Shown here: positions 18,813-31,670 of the stretch, in pieces
Position numbering within the stretch: the first letter of the stretch is position 1
Layout: each line of letters starts with the position of its first letter
NCBI GenBank assembly: GCA_033439685.1
Contig: JAUEDM010000005.1
Location: 2,790,001 to 2,854,000, forward strand
DNA: 64,000 bases
Origin: Apodospora peruviana
Taxonomy: Eukaryota > Ascomycota > Sordariomycetes > Sordariales > Lasiosphaeriaceae
Direction of reading: 5' to 3'
Position numbers and translations under genes: made by a program
The notes under the pieces: generated by a model
What the model was told of the DNA's origin: nothing
The model's input: the letters and a program-made list of their open reading frames with translations, nothing else
Database searches by the model: none

Positions 18813-21800
18813 GACGTGTAGTCCATACCCCGGATGGCCAGGGGCGTATTGTCAGGCAACTGAGTTGGCTCCTGTCTGGTCACACCTTCACCAGGCCAAG
18901 ACAGGCTTGCAGTTAAATTTTACCATTACGCATCATCACCACATTATAATTACCAACAATCACATCATTTCCCGTTGTGGGCAGGGTACTTTGAGAGCTT
19001 TGAGAGATTACTCTCTCATGTTCGTGAGTCACCATATTTGCCGGGCCTTTCTGCCACGTCAGACGTATACATATACGGACCTGGTTGCACCATGCACCAC
19101 ATGATCATGTACAAAGTGCTCTATCCCTAGAATACCCGGCTGCCGGCATGATGACGAAGAAAACTAGATAGGGTCCTCGTAACGACTAGTGTAATTAACA
19201 GGCAATGAGAGTAATACGAACCCCTGCCTCACCCATGAGCATGATGATAACTCGTGAAACGTGGCAACTAATACCCATTTCCGCACGTATATAGCAATGC
19301 GGACTGAAGGTTCTCCATCCCATGACAATCTAGTTGCTCTTTTGAGTCATATGGATACTTGATTAACACATCTGCCTAGCAGGCAGGCAACGAAACAGGT
19401 GTTTACTCACAAAAAGAAGTGGGGGAGATAGTAGATACTGCTGTCATGATTTGTGGACCATTATGATGCCGCCTAGGTTTCTAGATAGTTCTCTAATGAG
19501 AGGATGAGTCTTGTCTCTCGCTGATCGTTGTTGTTCGTGCTACTTGCAGTTGAAAGAACGACACGCGTAGCGTCATGCTGCCACCACGATGGTTCGACCA
19601 TTACAAAGTGATTTTCTTTTGCAGTGACACAGTTGTCTGAGTCATGCATCTCGTTGGACTTGAACCGTTTGTGCTTGGATCCAACATAGTACCGGTTGTT
19701 ATGTATTCCGTGCGTAACTATGAAACTCGGCGCGCTGTAGCATTGCGATCTGGGTGCTTTGCGGTTTCCGACGGCTGAACTACCGTATCTCGCTCGCGTA
19801 TATCATATCGGTAGAGAAAAGATCTTATCTACATTACTGTCCAAGATAGGCAGTGAAGAGCCTCACCCCCTCGCCCAGAGCAAACGCAGATCAAATTCTC
19901 ACCTGTCATCATCATGACCATAGCTCGAAAAAATTCCAAGGGAAGTTCTAGAACACATACAAACCCTGCGTTGCCGGTGATTTGCCTGCCCCAAGATTAA
20001 GAGATGCCTGTGTTGGTGACTAACATAAGCACTTGCAGATGCTAGAAGCTTACCAAGTCGACAGCCAGCCCAGATAGGGTAATAGTAAGGAAAAGGACCT
20101 CGGGCGTACATAATGTGTAGATTATGTCGATTACTCATACTCCTACCACTTCTGCTACCTGCGTAAAGTGCATTATGTCCAAACGAAGCTCGCATATCAC
20201 AATCGATACCAATGACCGTTGTGATAGGTATATGATCGGCAGGTTCCAAGTGGAACAAATCATGTTTATGATGGCCTGTCATGCAGCCTGGAATGTTGGT
20301 TATCAAGCAGTCTGTGCCCGCAAAAGGGAGTACATGACAACACAGCTTGCATATCGACTTGGAGGTGCGTAACGAATAGTAATGACCCAGACAGCACGAG
20401 ACTAAACTGTCTACAGAAGCGCAAATGCAAGCGCGGGTTTTATGTCTCCAACTCTCTCGACTCTCGTCGCCCGATGTTGTTTCTTCACCAGTGCAACCTC
20501 GCCTATTTCAGGTTCCTACCAGCGCATCTTGGTACCTAACTATACGTATTCGCCTACATTAGACTACCTTACTGATGCGCCGACTACATGAGGATAGTGC
20601 TGACGCGTATCTCGGGTGGGGCGAGCTTACTCCAGTCTCCGTCCTCACTCACACCAACATCGGTGGATGGTGTGGCAACACATTTCTGCATCTCAACGGT
20701 GCGTGTGTGTGTGTGTGTGTGTGTGAGCAAATCGACGGTATGTGCGACCATCGATGACCACATGCATCGAATCGAGGTCACGATTTTGCCTCGGCCCCCA
20801 AGTTCCACCCCTTTTCTACCAAACACCTATGTAGAAGACACAACCTTCTTTTATTTCCGTACATCACCGCCATGGGTTCAAACGGCAGACCGGGATTACA
20901 TCTAAAATGGGTATCGGTAACTGACCGAATGGTCGTTGGCCGATGGACATTGCTAGGGTGGTTAGATGATAGTAGTTCGGCCGAACTACCCGGCCACCTA
21001 TCTTAACACGAACGTCCATCGACAAATGCAACATTCACTCCTAACCCAAAAGTCCTCATATCAAGATGTGGGAAAACAAACCAAAACTGGAACCGGAATG
21101 ATTACCCTCTTTTCCTCAGCCGTACTCCGTAGGTGCTCCCTCAATTACCCACGCGTCATTCTATCTAGTCCAGTTAGTGCACCCCCCCAATTTACACATG
21201 ATGATGCATTGGCCAGCCCGTTATCTTTTGGTTTACTAGAACTAGTCTACCTCCGAGACCCCGCATATCATTAGCGTCTTCATCGCATGAGCTGAAGGTC
21301 CTTTCCAGTGTCCTTTCCAGTGTCCTTTTCAGCGTCGTGGTAATGGAATGAATTAATTTCCTTGGCAGAAACCCAAAGTACCGTTCCCATCCACTTGTGC
21401 TCGCAGACATACCTGGCAGTCACACTGTGCTTCCAGTCCTCAGTCATTCTTTTCTCTTTTCTTGGCACACCAATTACACTATCTATTTATTCTTTTTGAG
21501 TCTAGGCCCCAATAGAGCCAAGGCTCCTCCTCTCCCTTTCCCATGCATGCATGCATGTGGAATCCACTCACGTGTTGCCGGCTGGTCTTGGTCATGTTTC
21601 TTGGTAAGAAATGGTGGCTTGGGGCGCAGCGCCGCTGCAAGATGGAATCTGCTTTTTACCATAGACAAGATGACCTACCTAGCCGTCGGCCCAGAGTCGC
21701 AGCCCCGTCGGATTGGCTTTATTCTCCCTTTTCCGTCCCATTCAAAAGATGCACTGTGGAGAGCCGAAAGGACCAGATTCCAAAGCTCTGGTATCACCTA

Positions 21801-23376
21801 TCTACACATACGTAATAATCATTCCCTGAACCTTTCCATTTTTGATGCCTGCTTCCATCCGATTGACACCTAATAAGGTACCGAGAGCGGCCCCGGAGTC
21901 CTCCGTATCTACCTGCTACTCCGTACACGTTATTACCAGAAAAGGAGATTGATTCGGCCTTTGGCCGTCCTACGGTATCGATAGTGTAACTGTAACCTGG
22001 CACACGGGCCTGCTGCCCCCCCGTTTCTTGCCAACCCATGGAATCCATGATTGATCCATCAAGGGGCCCCGGCGTGTGGGTGGTCCGGCCGGTGGTGATC
22101 GGTAATAAATGAAAAATGCTGACTTGATCGGTCGGACACGACGCTTTACCGCTTCGGGACTGCTGCTCGTTCTCGTTGCCCCATTCCGAGTGGGATTCCC
22201 ATTTTGCGACAGGATCGCCTTTAAAAAAAAGAATCCTGTCATATCTTGGTATCGTAGATGCCGGCGCACGCTAGACATGTTTTGTTTCCGGTCCCGTCTG
22301 CCAAGGGAAGGTTGCTTGGGATTTCAACCATTGCGGCCGAGTTTTCCATTCGTCAAAAGAGAATTCGAAGCCGGTGAAGTACCTGCCTGGTGACTTCTTG
22401 GCTCACTGCTGCAACGAAATTTTGTTGTTTGTGGTGGTCCAATAAATTTCATGTCCCGTTCCGGGCTGCTCAAAGTCCGACACAAGTTTGCGAGCAACAC
22501 ACAGATGCTGTGATGCGTGATGATGCGCTGCCATTGATCAGCAAGCCACGAGTCAATTAGCTCCCTGGTCTATCGGACTGTATACACGTATAAAGAACGA
22601 GATAGGACAAGCCGTAAGCACGGGTCAAAACAGGGACCATAGCGGCCTGCATGATAATTCCCAGGGATGGTAGCAGTATAATAATAACCCCGACCTTTTC
22701 TTACGGGGGTAGGAGGGCAGGCAGGATGGGATTAGTATTACATGCAATTATGCATGGTACTTGGGGCGCACGCACGCGGGGGTCGTGTGTCCTGTTGCTG
22801 GTCTCGTCTGGTCGTCGCAAAGCAAACCTCGGCAGGCAGGTCAGGCACAGCAGTCAGGAAATAAGTCAGGCAATCAGGCAGGATGGTGCGTATGTTACGT
22901 GTAGACCACCAAATTGGGGGCTACTGTTGCGCCTTTACGCACGTAGAGGTAGTGCAGTGTACGGATCTGTATGTACTTTGTTCGGCTTTTACTGCGGCGG
23001 TGGATCAGTTCTTAGGTTGGGTTTTGTCTGGGCGGGCTCGGCGGCGTCCATCTCGCACAACCGTTTCGCACGCATGGGGGTGGCTAGGTATCTATCTAGG
23101 TTCGGTTGCCATGATTTACCACTGTACGGAAAGAGACTCGGACAGGCGTCCAATGAGGACCAAAGTCATTACCGAGTACCGAGTATGTATTACGCTATGA
23201 TCTTGCCCCATTGTAGGAATGTTGCCCAGAGATCCTTCAAAACTGACTACCTTACCAGGTCAACAGATAGCCTGATTACTGTCTAGTCTGGTCGACTTTG
23301 CTTCGCTGGCAAAAGGTGACTCATCATATGACTGATAGCGAATGATTCTACGGATTGCTGAGCCAAGAGATATCTC
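18813..23376. other. Gene-empty interval, part 1
   Basis: No domain, no long gene-like frame and no RNA gene recognised. It has a (GT)n run at 20701-20724, a 13-bp near-repeat GTGTCCTTTCCA at 21300-21333, a GCATGCATGCAT run at 21543-21556, and AGGCAGGCAGG motifs near 22715 and 22835-22880. Base composition is not strikingly AT-rich, so it is not an obvious RIP-eroded transposon block. Confidence 0.5.
20701..20724. repeat. (GT)n microsatellite
   Basis: About eleven GT dinucleotides in a row. Confidence 0.9.
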
Positions 23377-23745
23377 TCAAAATGACAAATGATTATTTAT
23401 TGTGGTTCGCAATGATGCTTCGAGGCTCGGAGTCCAAATTGTTCCGATTCTGGGCCAAGAGACAATTGCCGAGCAACGAGAAGCGCCTGGATGATCATGA
23501 TCAATTACTTTACACATTTTGAAACTGTTGGGTGGGAAATTATCAGGAATACAATCTCCAACCAACCTGTCAGATAGCTTCTTTCCAACAAGCTTGAGAA
23601 GGTTTCTCAGTTGCCGCCCTGACGAAACACGATTAAGCATCTTTGGCATTGATACTATCATGTTGTTAGTGGTCCACTTGGGCAATATGGCCCACGGATT
23701 CTGCCTAATGACTCTGTCTTACTTGATGACACCGACAGCCTCCAT
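23377..23745 (-). pseudogene. Weak gene relic, one in-frame stop
   Basis: From ATG at 23745 a frame reads about nine codons, then TAA (one C-to-T step from CAA), then about 113 codons to TGA at 23377. The text is plausible for protein (SGRQLRNLLKLVGKKLSDRL, CIPDNFPPNSFKM). An ATG after the stop at 23685 would also give an open 102-codon frame. No family is recognised, and codon choice is only mildly gene-like. Confidence 0.22.
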
Positions 23746-26700
23746 TTAGCCTTGGGTATCATGACTGATCAGCCGGGTTTATAATAACTCCGATAAACAG
23801 CAAAATTTGGCCATGAAGAGGGCCTTGCCAGTTTTATAATATCCCTAACTACCATGTAATTAATATTAGTCGGCATATCTGCCCGAGTTCGCGTATACGC
23901 ATCTACGGAATGGATACCAGTGTGAGTCTAGGCTGACATGCGTCGTTGCGTAAGGAATAATGGACGTGGGGACGGAGAATTATCATCACCATATGTTTTC
24001 TTACTTGGGCTGCTCGCCAAACCTTTGTTGATCTTGCACCCTTCCCGCCCTAAGACCCGTCGGCGACTTGAGAAAAGGACAAGCATCTTTGCTCACGTCT
24101 GGATGAAACATTTCCAATCCTGGAAACACAAACCTGATCCAATAGTTTCTCGATTGTGATGTCAGGCGGCTGTGCTTGCGGCCGAAGCCGGTCGACCGGT
24201 CGGACACCAGACGTCTTGCCAATCCCCATGAAATGTTGGCCCACACCGGCCGTGCTGCCACTCCCAGCTAGAGGCTCTCACGTAACACCCGATGACAGGT
24301 CCGAGTCAGATATTCATAGACAAGTATTGGCTTCTTGTCTTGTATCTCGGCTTTGGAGTCATCGCCGAATCTTGTTTTGACTTTTCGGTATCACCATCTC
24401 ATCAGTCTCAGCGGCTTTAGGAAGAAGGGACACTTCACCAGAAGAGATTTGAGAGTAAATATAACAGTCTGAGCCCTTTGAGCTCAATGCTGGCCGTCTG
24501 TAGGTCGTTTGAATTGCCTCCGATCCAAAACTACTGTGAGCCAACTGAGAACGTGCTTGCAAGTGAGTAAATGCACAGTAAGTGATAGACCTGTACGATG
24601 TAATATGACTGCATCTCATTTCCATGTAGTTGGTTGGCTGATAAGATTCCCGTCTCTGTTGTGTCACCAGCCTTCACCACAAATACGATGTCCGAATACA
24701 GAGAGGGTAAGGTATTTATGATTTTCGGCCGCCTTACATATGCAGATCAAATTAACACCGAGCAGGTCCAGATCGGCAGGCCTCCCATTTGATCCGAAAG
24801 CCTCATGTGCCGTATCATATAGAATAGACAGACAAATTTGCGCCGCAATTTGCGTAACGCAAAACATCTAACAGGGTCAACTAAGAAAAAAAACTCTCCG
24901 ACTCGTTGTCATCAAGAAATCCCGATTGTATCACCCCAGCACCACCATCAACACCAAAGACATAAAAGTCCTGTCTTGTTGATCCTTCCTCGTACGATCT
25001 GATCCTTTGACAACTAGAACTAGGCATTGCATTCTTTCACTAGAACCGTACGGGGATTACCCGCGGAACATGCTGCACGGCAGCACGGGCGGGCGCTTTC
25101 CAGCGGCGCAGCATCTCCTTTTGGGGAAGGGTAAGTGTGGGCGGCCGCGGACCAGGGTGGACCTGTGGGTTACGCAAAGGTGTTTGGTTTCTAGTGGTTT
25201 CTTATAAGGGAAAAATAGTACGGCCCGTATTTACGGATAGTTAAGTATGTATGGAAAGTGTGTAAGGAATGCGATCGGGCCAACCAGGCCCCTAATCTGT
25301 ACGCTGCAATCATCAAGCATGTTGGGGGCCAGGGTAACCGTCCTTCCTCCTTTCTCGGTACACGCGTATTACCGACTGTACAGATAGATCACTGCAGACG
25401 GTGCCACCAGGGCTGATTTCTTGTCTGTGCCAGCCGGCCGCCACGGTGCCACCCCCAACTCCATCATCCATCCATCGATCCATCGCATCGCATCGCACTC
25501 CGACGCAGCCACAGTGATAACACACCGAGGGCTGCCTAGGCACCTAGCTCCGTAAGCGTTACGCTACTAGTACACAACCCGCTTACCTTATCTCCATTCA
25601 GTCCTTCTCTCCCAGGCTTACGTAGGATGAATATAGGGTAGATTTTTTACGTCATGGGGAAGGCGGCCGCCACCGGCTTGGCGCCTAGTAGGAGCTCATG
25701 CGACACACCGGGTCATTATCTTCAGGTCGTTTTCTTGAAGATGATACAAACCGAGCACTATAGTCTGGTCAGGCCTGCTCGGCCTGTCGGTCTGTATTCA
25801 TTGCAGTGGAATGAACGAATGGAGGAGGGAAGGTGAGGTTGGATGATGGTGGCCTGTTAAACCTGGCCCATCAATTCATGATTCCTCATCCTCTGTCTCG
25901 AGGGTGGGTGGGCTCAACCCGCAAGTGTCGGTGGCCTGGATTGGGCGATGTGGAATATGTTGATTAATTGATTAGAATCTCTCCTGTACTGCTGCATGGG
26001 CACTTCCGCACCTCAATTCCGGGAACTGTTAATGGAAGGAAGCATCTTAGATCCAGCTAGTGTTCCGACGCGGGCGGCCGAAGGACTGGAGGATTGCCTC
26101 TAGCTGGGATATCAACCAAGTGAGCTCCACTGACCTAGGTGATATTGAGTTGGTTCTTGCGCGCACCGTAACCTGTATCGCGCGCTTACACACCTCAAGA
26201 TCCCATACTGTACCGATAGGAATGTGAGATCTTTTCTAGTTTTTGGTGTAGCATCGTGAAGCGCAGATCACGCCATGGCAGTTCATTATTTGCTGCTGTG
26301 GGTAAACAATTACCACCACCTGTAAAGGGAAGTGCTTATTTCCGCGTTGGATCCCTTGGCAGTGTCCATGACAATGATGCAATGCGAACCATGGACCCGC
26401 GTACCGGTATACGGTAGGTGTACCCAGAACCGCGCAACATCTCGATATGAGGATAAGAGCCGCCTAGCTATCCCTGTACTCCGAGCCCTCCGGCTCTCCA
26501 GTCCTCCCACGTGTCGGAAGGAAGCGGAGGCTCTGTTGTTGGTGTGGGCAGCCCCTGATTATCTCATTATCATCTGGATAATCTAGTAGAAAGCAAAGTG
26601 GAACTCAAGAGCATAAGATCAGCGCTAGCCGAAGTTGATGACGACGATTGGGACTTTGTCATTTACACTAGGCATTGTATGGGATAGAATATTGGTGTAG

Positions 26701-29700
26701 CTTGTTGTCGTCCGGTTTTTGCAAGATGAGGTGGCGACAGCTTATGGGGTTTCAAATTACCCACCAGCTGTTGATCGCTCAGATTTGAAGTTTTATTCTT
26801 GAGTTAATCAACTCCATAAAGTCAAAGGTGAGACTGATTTATTCCCGGGCGTGCACCCGCCACTTCATACCGTCAACTGATCAGCGGTCTCCTAGACCCG
26901 ATCCGAGTCAGCTATCCGATTTCCAAGGAATTAACTATTATCTGTCATCTGGACGTCCGATTACAACTTATTTACTATACTAGCTGATATTGGTCGTACC
27001 GTACCCGGGCTCTTATGGTTACATGTCGCAGCGTCGCAGCACGATGACTAGATCGGGTACGAATTGCCGTAAAAAGCCTGTGTCCTCCGTCTCACCAAGG
27101 CATCTACCCCGGATTGCATGATGATTTCGCATACTGAGTAATCATTTATGCGGCATTAGCTGACATGATACAATCGGTTGATTTGCTAAGCTCCGAGACA
27201 GCAGCAAAAGCCAAGGGATTTTGAAACGGGATGTTTAGCAGTAGGCACCTTATCTGCCAACATGATACGATTAGGGATAACATCATCTTACCCATTCGCG
27301 GTGTGCAGTACGGTGGTGGCTAGGCAGAGGCTGGGTCCTTGGCTGGTCCCCCCCCATTACTTATCTGAGCTCCTTACTTACGGTGTTACTGGTTAACTGG
27401 TTCTGCGCCTCTCTGCTGCCCATCGAGACCTTTCTATTTGCGAATAACACCTATCTTAGCCTACTTTTGAAGTTTCTGTCCGAGCCAGGCATGGACTCGC
27501 TTTTTGGTCCGCTCCGACAAACATTTGGAAAAATGCGGTCGGTGTTTGAAGCGTGCCGAGGGCCGCACAACCTCAGTTTGTCTTTCTGCTCCTTCACGAA
27601 TCGAAACTGTGCATGTCAGTCGCTGTCGCTCTCGGTGCATTATCGCTGAAAAGGGAAATCGAATCGAGAAGCTCGCAATGGAAGAATGGTTCCCTACCTA
27701 TATACGTGTACATCAATGCGACTTAACCAATGACTTTGCTCATGAAAGGTATGACTCTTTTTCAATTTAACTCCGACACGCTGCAGCGATAGATCATAGG
27801 CTGGACCCGTACAAGGTCTGGTTGAAAAGTACTGCACTTGTACACACAAGGTTTGGTGCCGACATAGTCTTTCGTCTAGTACTGCACACCGACAAGCACA
27901 GCCCATAGGTATTCCGTAGAGGTAGGTTTTTAGTAGCTAGAAAAGCGCCGAGTGGACAGACTCGGAGACACACTCTTCAATCCGGGCCCGGACAGGTTTT
28001 GTTTGGATAGTCGTGGGCGGCTAGGGTTGGATCAGCTGGTGCGCTCTGGCCAGACCCTCTTTTTGAAACCGCCTGCAACCGACCAGGCGCCCTGATTGGA
28101 TAACCAAATGGCTTGGCGCAAGCTCATGCATCTCTTTAGCCTTTCAAGCAAAAACTCTCGAGTCTCGGCCTTGGCTGCATGACACTCTCTGAACGCGCGC
28201 CCCCCCCAGTCACTCAGTAGCAGGTGCGTATTAGATATTGCTGATTGCATTCTGTACAACCTTGGACAGACTATGGGCTACGATTACGAATGGACAGGCG
28301 AATGAGATTCGTGGTCCAGAGTCGCCAGACGGCAGTTGCCACCACCCGCTCTGATTTGGTCTGATCAGTCACACAGGAAAGCACCGAGACAATGCAATCA
28401 CACTCTCCTATCGTCGTGATGCGACTCTGCGATATTGCAAATACTCTGACCCGACCCTGTGCTGCAGGTCGGTTATAACGCAACAAAAACAACACCAACC
28501 ACCTATATCTAGAATAGGTGCTCTAATTCTAAAATGGGTGATTGAACTCATGAACCAACTCAACTAGACCTAGGGCCAAGGGAACCAATTCGCAGCAAGC
28601 CACAGGGCTCGCAGCCAATTAATTGCCTGTCAACTGACCCAGCGCCATGGAATGCCGTTGTTGTTGGTTCGACATAGGGCGACCAACCGCTCCTGAGATG
28701 CTTTCTCATCACATTTCTTGTCCCTGCATTGGGTATGTGCAAAGGTGGAAGAAAGAAATAGAAAACTAAAACCGGTGGGAGACATGGACACAAAGCAAAA
28801 TGGCCCGGGATGATGACAGATGTATGCAATAGATAGCAAACTGCTGCAGCATGTAGGGAATACTGTTAATATAGTCGGGGGTACTGGGCGGACAGAAATG
28901 GCGGACGGGATGAAACACTGATGACGGGGTGCGAGGTGGGATTGGCGATGAGGATCAGCAAGAGTTGTTTCGCATGCGATCCAGCCTTCGTCGGACTCAC
29001 GGCATTAAATCCAGCACATGACCACTACGGGCCAATTTGAGGCAGACGTCATCTAGGGTAATGGTGTACGGAATACTTCAAGTTGATGTGAGGTTATTAC
29101 CTGGTAGGTGTAATCCATACCTAAAGTCAGGTAGTAAGAGCTTATCAAACATTCTCGGTCGGGCTGCAAAAGGAACATGAGTGGAATGAATGGGGATGGG
29201 TCGGTCCACCGGCCATGGGATGGGACACGTCGGCTGCTATAATAAAAGTGGGCAAAACCCCGATGGAGATACAGAATGGATACACAAAGTCATACGGATG
29301 ATACGGTAGTGGAACCTGACATAATGTTCTTTTTTATTTTCGGGAGGCGGTCTGACAGACCGACACAAATAAATCTAACCCGTACCATAGCAAACTCCTT
29401 TTTACACTGATAATGTCCGACGCCAAGTGTGGCTGCGATGTGTGTGTTTTTAGACACCGCCACTGCTCAAAGCAAACAACGTTCGGACCTGGGGCGCTGT
29501 TGACCTCGCATGCCGAAACACACACAAATAAAACCGTGCATGGGATGGGCATGTTACGCGTATTTATTGCACAATGATTACCCTGCCATTAGCTAGCACA
29601 GACTGGGACTACAAATGTCTTGCTAGCAAAGGTAAAGTAGAACGGACATCCGCGTACGGATACGTAAGCTCTTGGCGCTACCATGCCCAAATGGATACGA

Positions 29701-30017
29701 AAAGGATACGAAACCCGGGAGAACCTAGGTAAAAAAGACAAGATTAAAGAAGACGAAAAAAAGGGAATTGTGGACCTGCCACCGACCAACCGCCGTGCGA
29801 GCGCCAGGTGCGCTCCTCCGTTTATAGGTGGCAGCCCGGACATGGAGACCAGAGCAGGTCGGGTACGGGTTACCTTACCTAACGAGGATCTGAGAGTGGA
29901 AGCCAAGGGCGGCCACTTGACCTTGCTTCTTTTTCTTATTTGATTGGGATAGCAAAGTATGGAAAAAAAAGGCGAGGATCGTAGCGTCTTATTTGTTGCG
30001 TCCTCAATCACGTTACA

Positions 30018-30068
30018 CAGTTGGTAGAGGTGCACAGTTGGTAGAGGTGTACAGTTGGTAGAGGTGCA
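30018..30068. repeat. Three tandem copies of a 17-bp unit
   Basis: CAGTTGGTAGAGGTGCA repeated three times with one substitution in the middle copy, then a partial fourth. Confidence 0.85.
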
Positions 30069-31022
30069 CAGTGCGATGCGCGCAATGCCAATATGTGAGG
30101 AAGGACAGGAGGTGGTGGTGGATATGAGATTAAACAGGAGAATGGGGCCAAGGGATGTCCGACACTGACCGGGAGGGCATAGGTCCACCCATTATTATGA
30201 TCCCTGTCCGCCACCAAATCCCAATTTGAGCAAATGTTATAACCCATCTATCGCTAGCGCTGCGCCAACGACTCCAGGTGCCCACTGTCCAGGTGCCCAG
30301 ATTCCCAAGCGAAAGACCCCCCGTCGCCGATTCCGTTTTATGCCTGAGGCCGAGACCCACCTTCCATTGGAGGATGGAGAGCGAGGAATCAAAAGCCGAA
30401 TCGATAGGGTCTTGTCACCCAGCACTTGCATACCCTAGTTAGTGGCGGTACCCCTGCAACTAATAAGCAATTCTATTATTTTCTAGCCACCGTGACTTTG
30501 CGTCCGACTCGGTCGCTCTCCCTTCCCTCCCCAAACACCACACACAACACTACCTACACAACAACCCAGGTACGGGTATTCTCCTAATTTTCGTCTTGCC
30601 GACGACAATCATCGCGACCGTCGACCGATCGCCACACATTTGAAAACAGTAATCGCCAGCAAAGCGTGCTTGATCTTTTCCTGCGCCTGTTCTTGTCTGC
30701 ATCAGCGAGTTCTCAGTTCAACCAATCTGCCATCTGTTCTGCGCGGGTTTGTTGACACCTTTTTTTGCGTCTCGCCCACATCGACTCTTTGTCGACTCGT
30801 TCGCGTCAGGTTAGTTACCCTTCCGTACCTTAGCGACCGCTGCCCAGAGACCGCGCCGGTGCGGGTCGGCAAGAAAAGTCTGTTTCAAGCTCAATTTCCG
30901 ATTCCTATGCCTATATCCTATATCCATCCCATATCATCACGAGCAACCGGTAGGTAGTTACCAACCTGGCTATACCCAAGGGAGCTGCCAATGTGCCGCC
31001 TGCCCCATCCACCACCACCACC

Positions 31023-31024
31023 AT

Positions 31025-31063
<39 letters not shown>
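31023..31063. repeat. (CAA)n microsatellite in the 5' region
   Basis: About thirteen AAC/CAA triplets, some 610 nt before the start codon of the Gln-rich protein. It may lie in its transcribed leader. Confidence 0.9.
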
Positions 31064-31064
<1 letters not shown>

Positions 31065-31670
31065 TGATACGCAAGTGCCGGAGGCAGTCGCTTCCGCAAT
31101 GGATGCATCGTGCAAACACCAAGCGGAAAGCACGCCTGCCTGCCTCTAGACATCACAAAACCCTAGGCTTCTTCTTTCTTCCCCTTCCCTGCTGCCTGGC
31201 ACTTTTTCCTTACCTTGCAAGAATCTTACCTATCTTACTACCTTGGACACCACATTGTGGGCGCGTCGGTATGCTCTCGCATCCTGGTATACACGCAATC
31301 AGCTTATTGATGATCATTAATCATCATTACCCTTGACACGCTCCGAATAGGTCGAGATTGCCGAGTGGCCTCTGACTAGCCGAACAGGAACACTCATCAT
31401 AAGCGTACTGTCATCAATTCGCCAGCTTCATGATTACGCACCGCGGCTCCTCTTTTCTCAAGTGAGACCAGATGCATTCGTACGAGATTGATTGCTAAAC
31501 CCAATTTGTTGTCCGGCTCTAACCTGACGCTGTGCCACAGATCTTTGCCGATACGAGACTGAAAGCGCTTTCATTTCACTTAGCATCGTGCGACACGACG
31601 CACGACTGCTCGCCTTTTTCCTGAGGCGCACGTGGCCTGGTAGCGCAAATTTTGATCTCTCGCTCACAAC

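Larger units (their letters stand above)
23746..31670. other. Gene-empty interval, part 2
   Basis: Nearly 8 kb with only short ORFs on both strands. The longest (29589-30188, minus, 199 codons) looks like chance. A minus-strand stretch at about 24045-24250 is faintly exon-like (FMGIGKTSGVRPVDRL), but I could not extend it. It also holds the 17-bp repeat at 30018 and the CAA run at 31023, and ends in the pyrimidine-rich leader of the Gln-rich protein gene (about 30480-31670). Confidence 0.45.

Noticed and set aside
22651..23286. 211-codon plus-strand ORF in the gene-empty interval
   Set aside because: Arg/Gly/Cys-rich random-looking text with no codon bias. AGGCAGG repeats contribute to the opening.
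29589..30188. 199-codon minus-strand ORF
   Set aside because: Includes the 17-bp tandem repeat and shows no domain or coding bias.
31350..31372. GATTGCCGAGTGGCC, like a tRNA-Leu/Ser A box
   Set aside because: No B box, T-arm or acceptor pairing within the next 150 bases.
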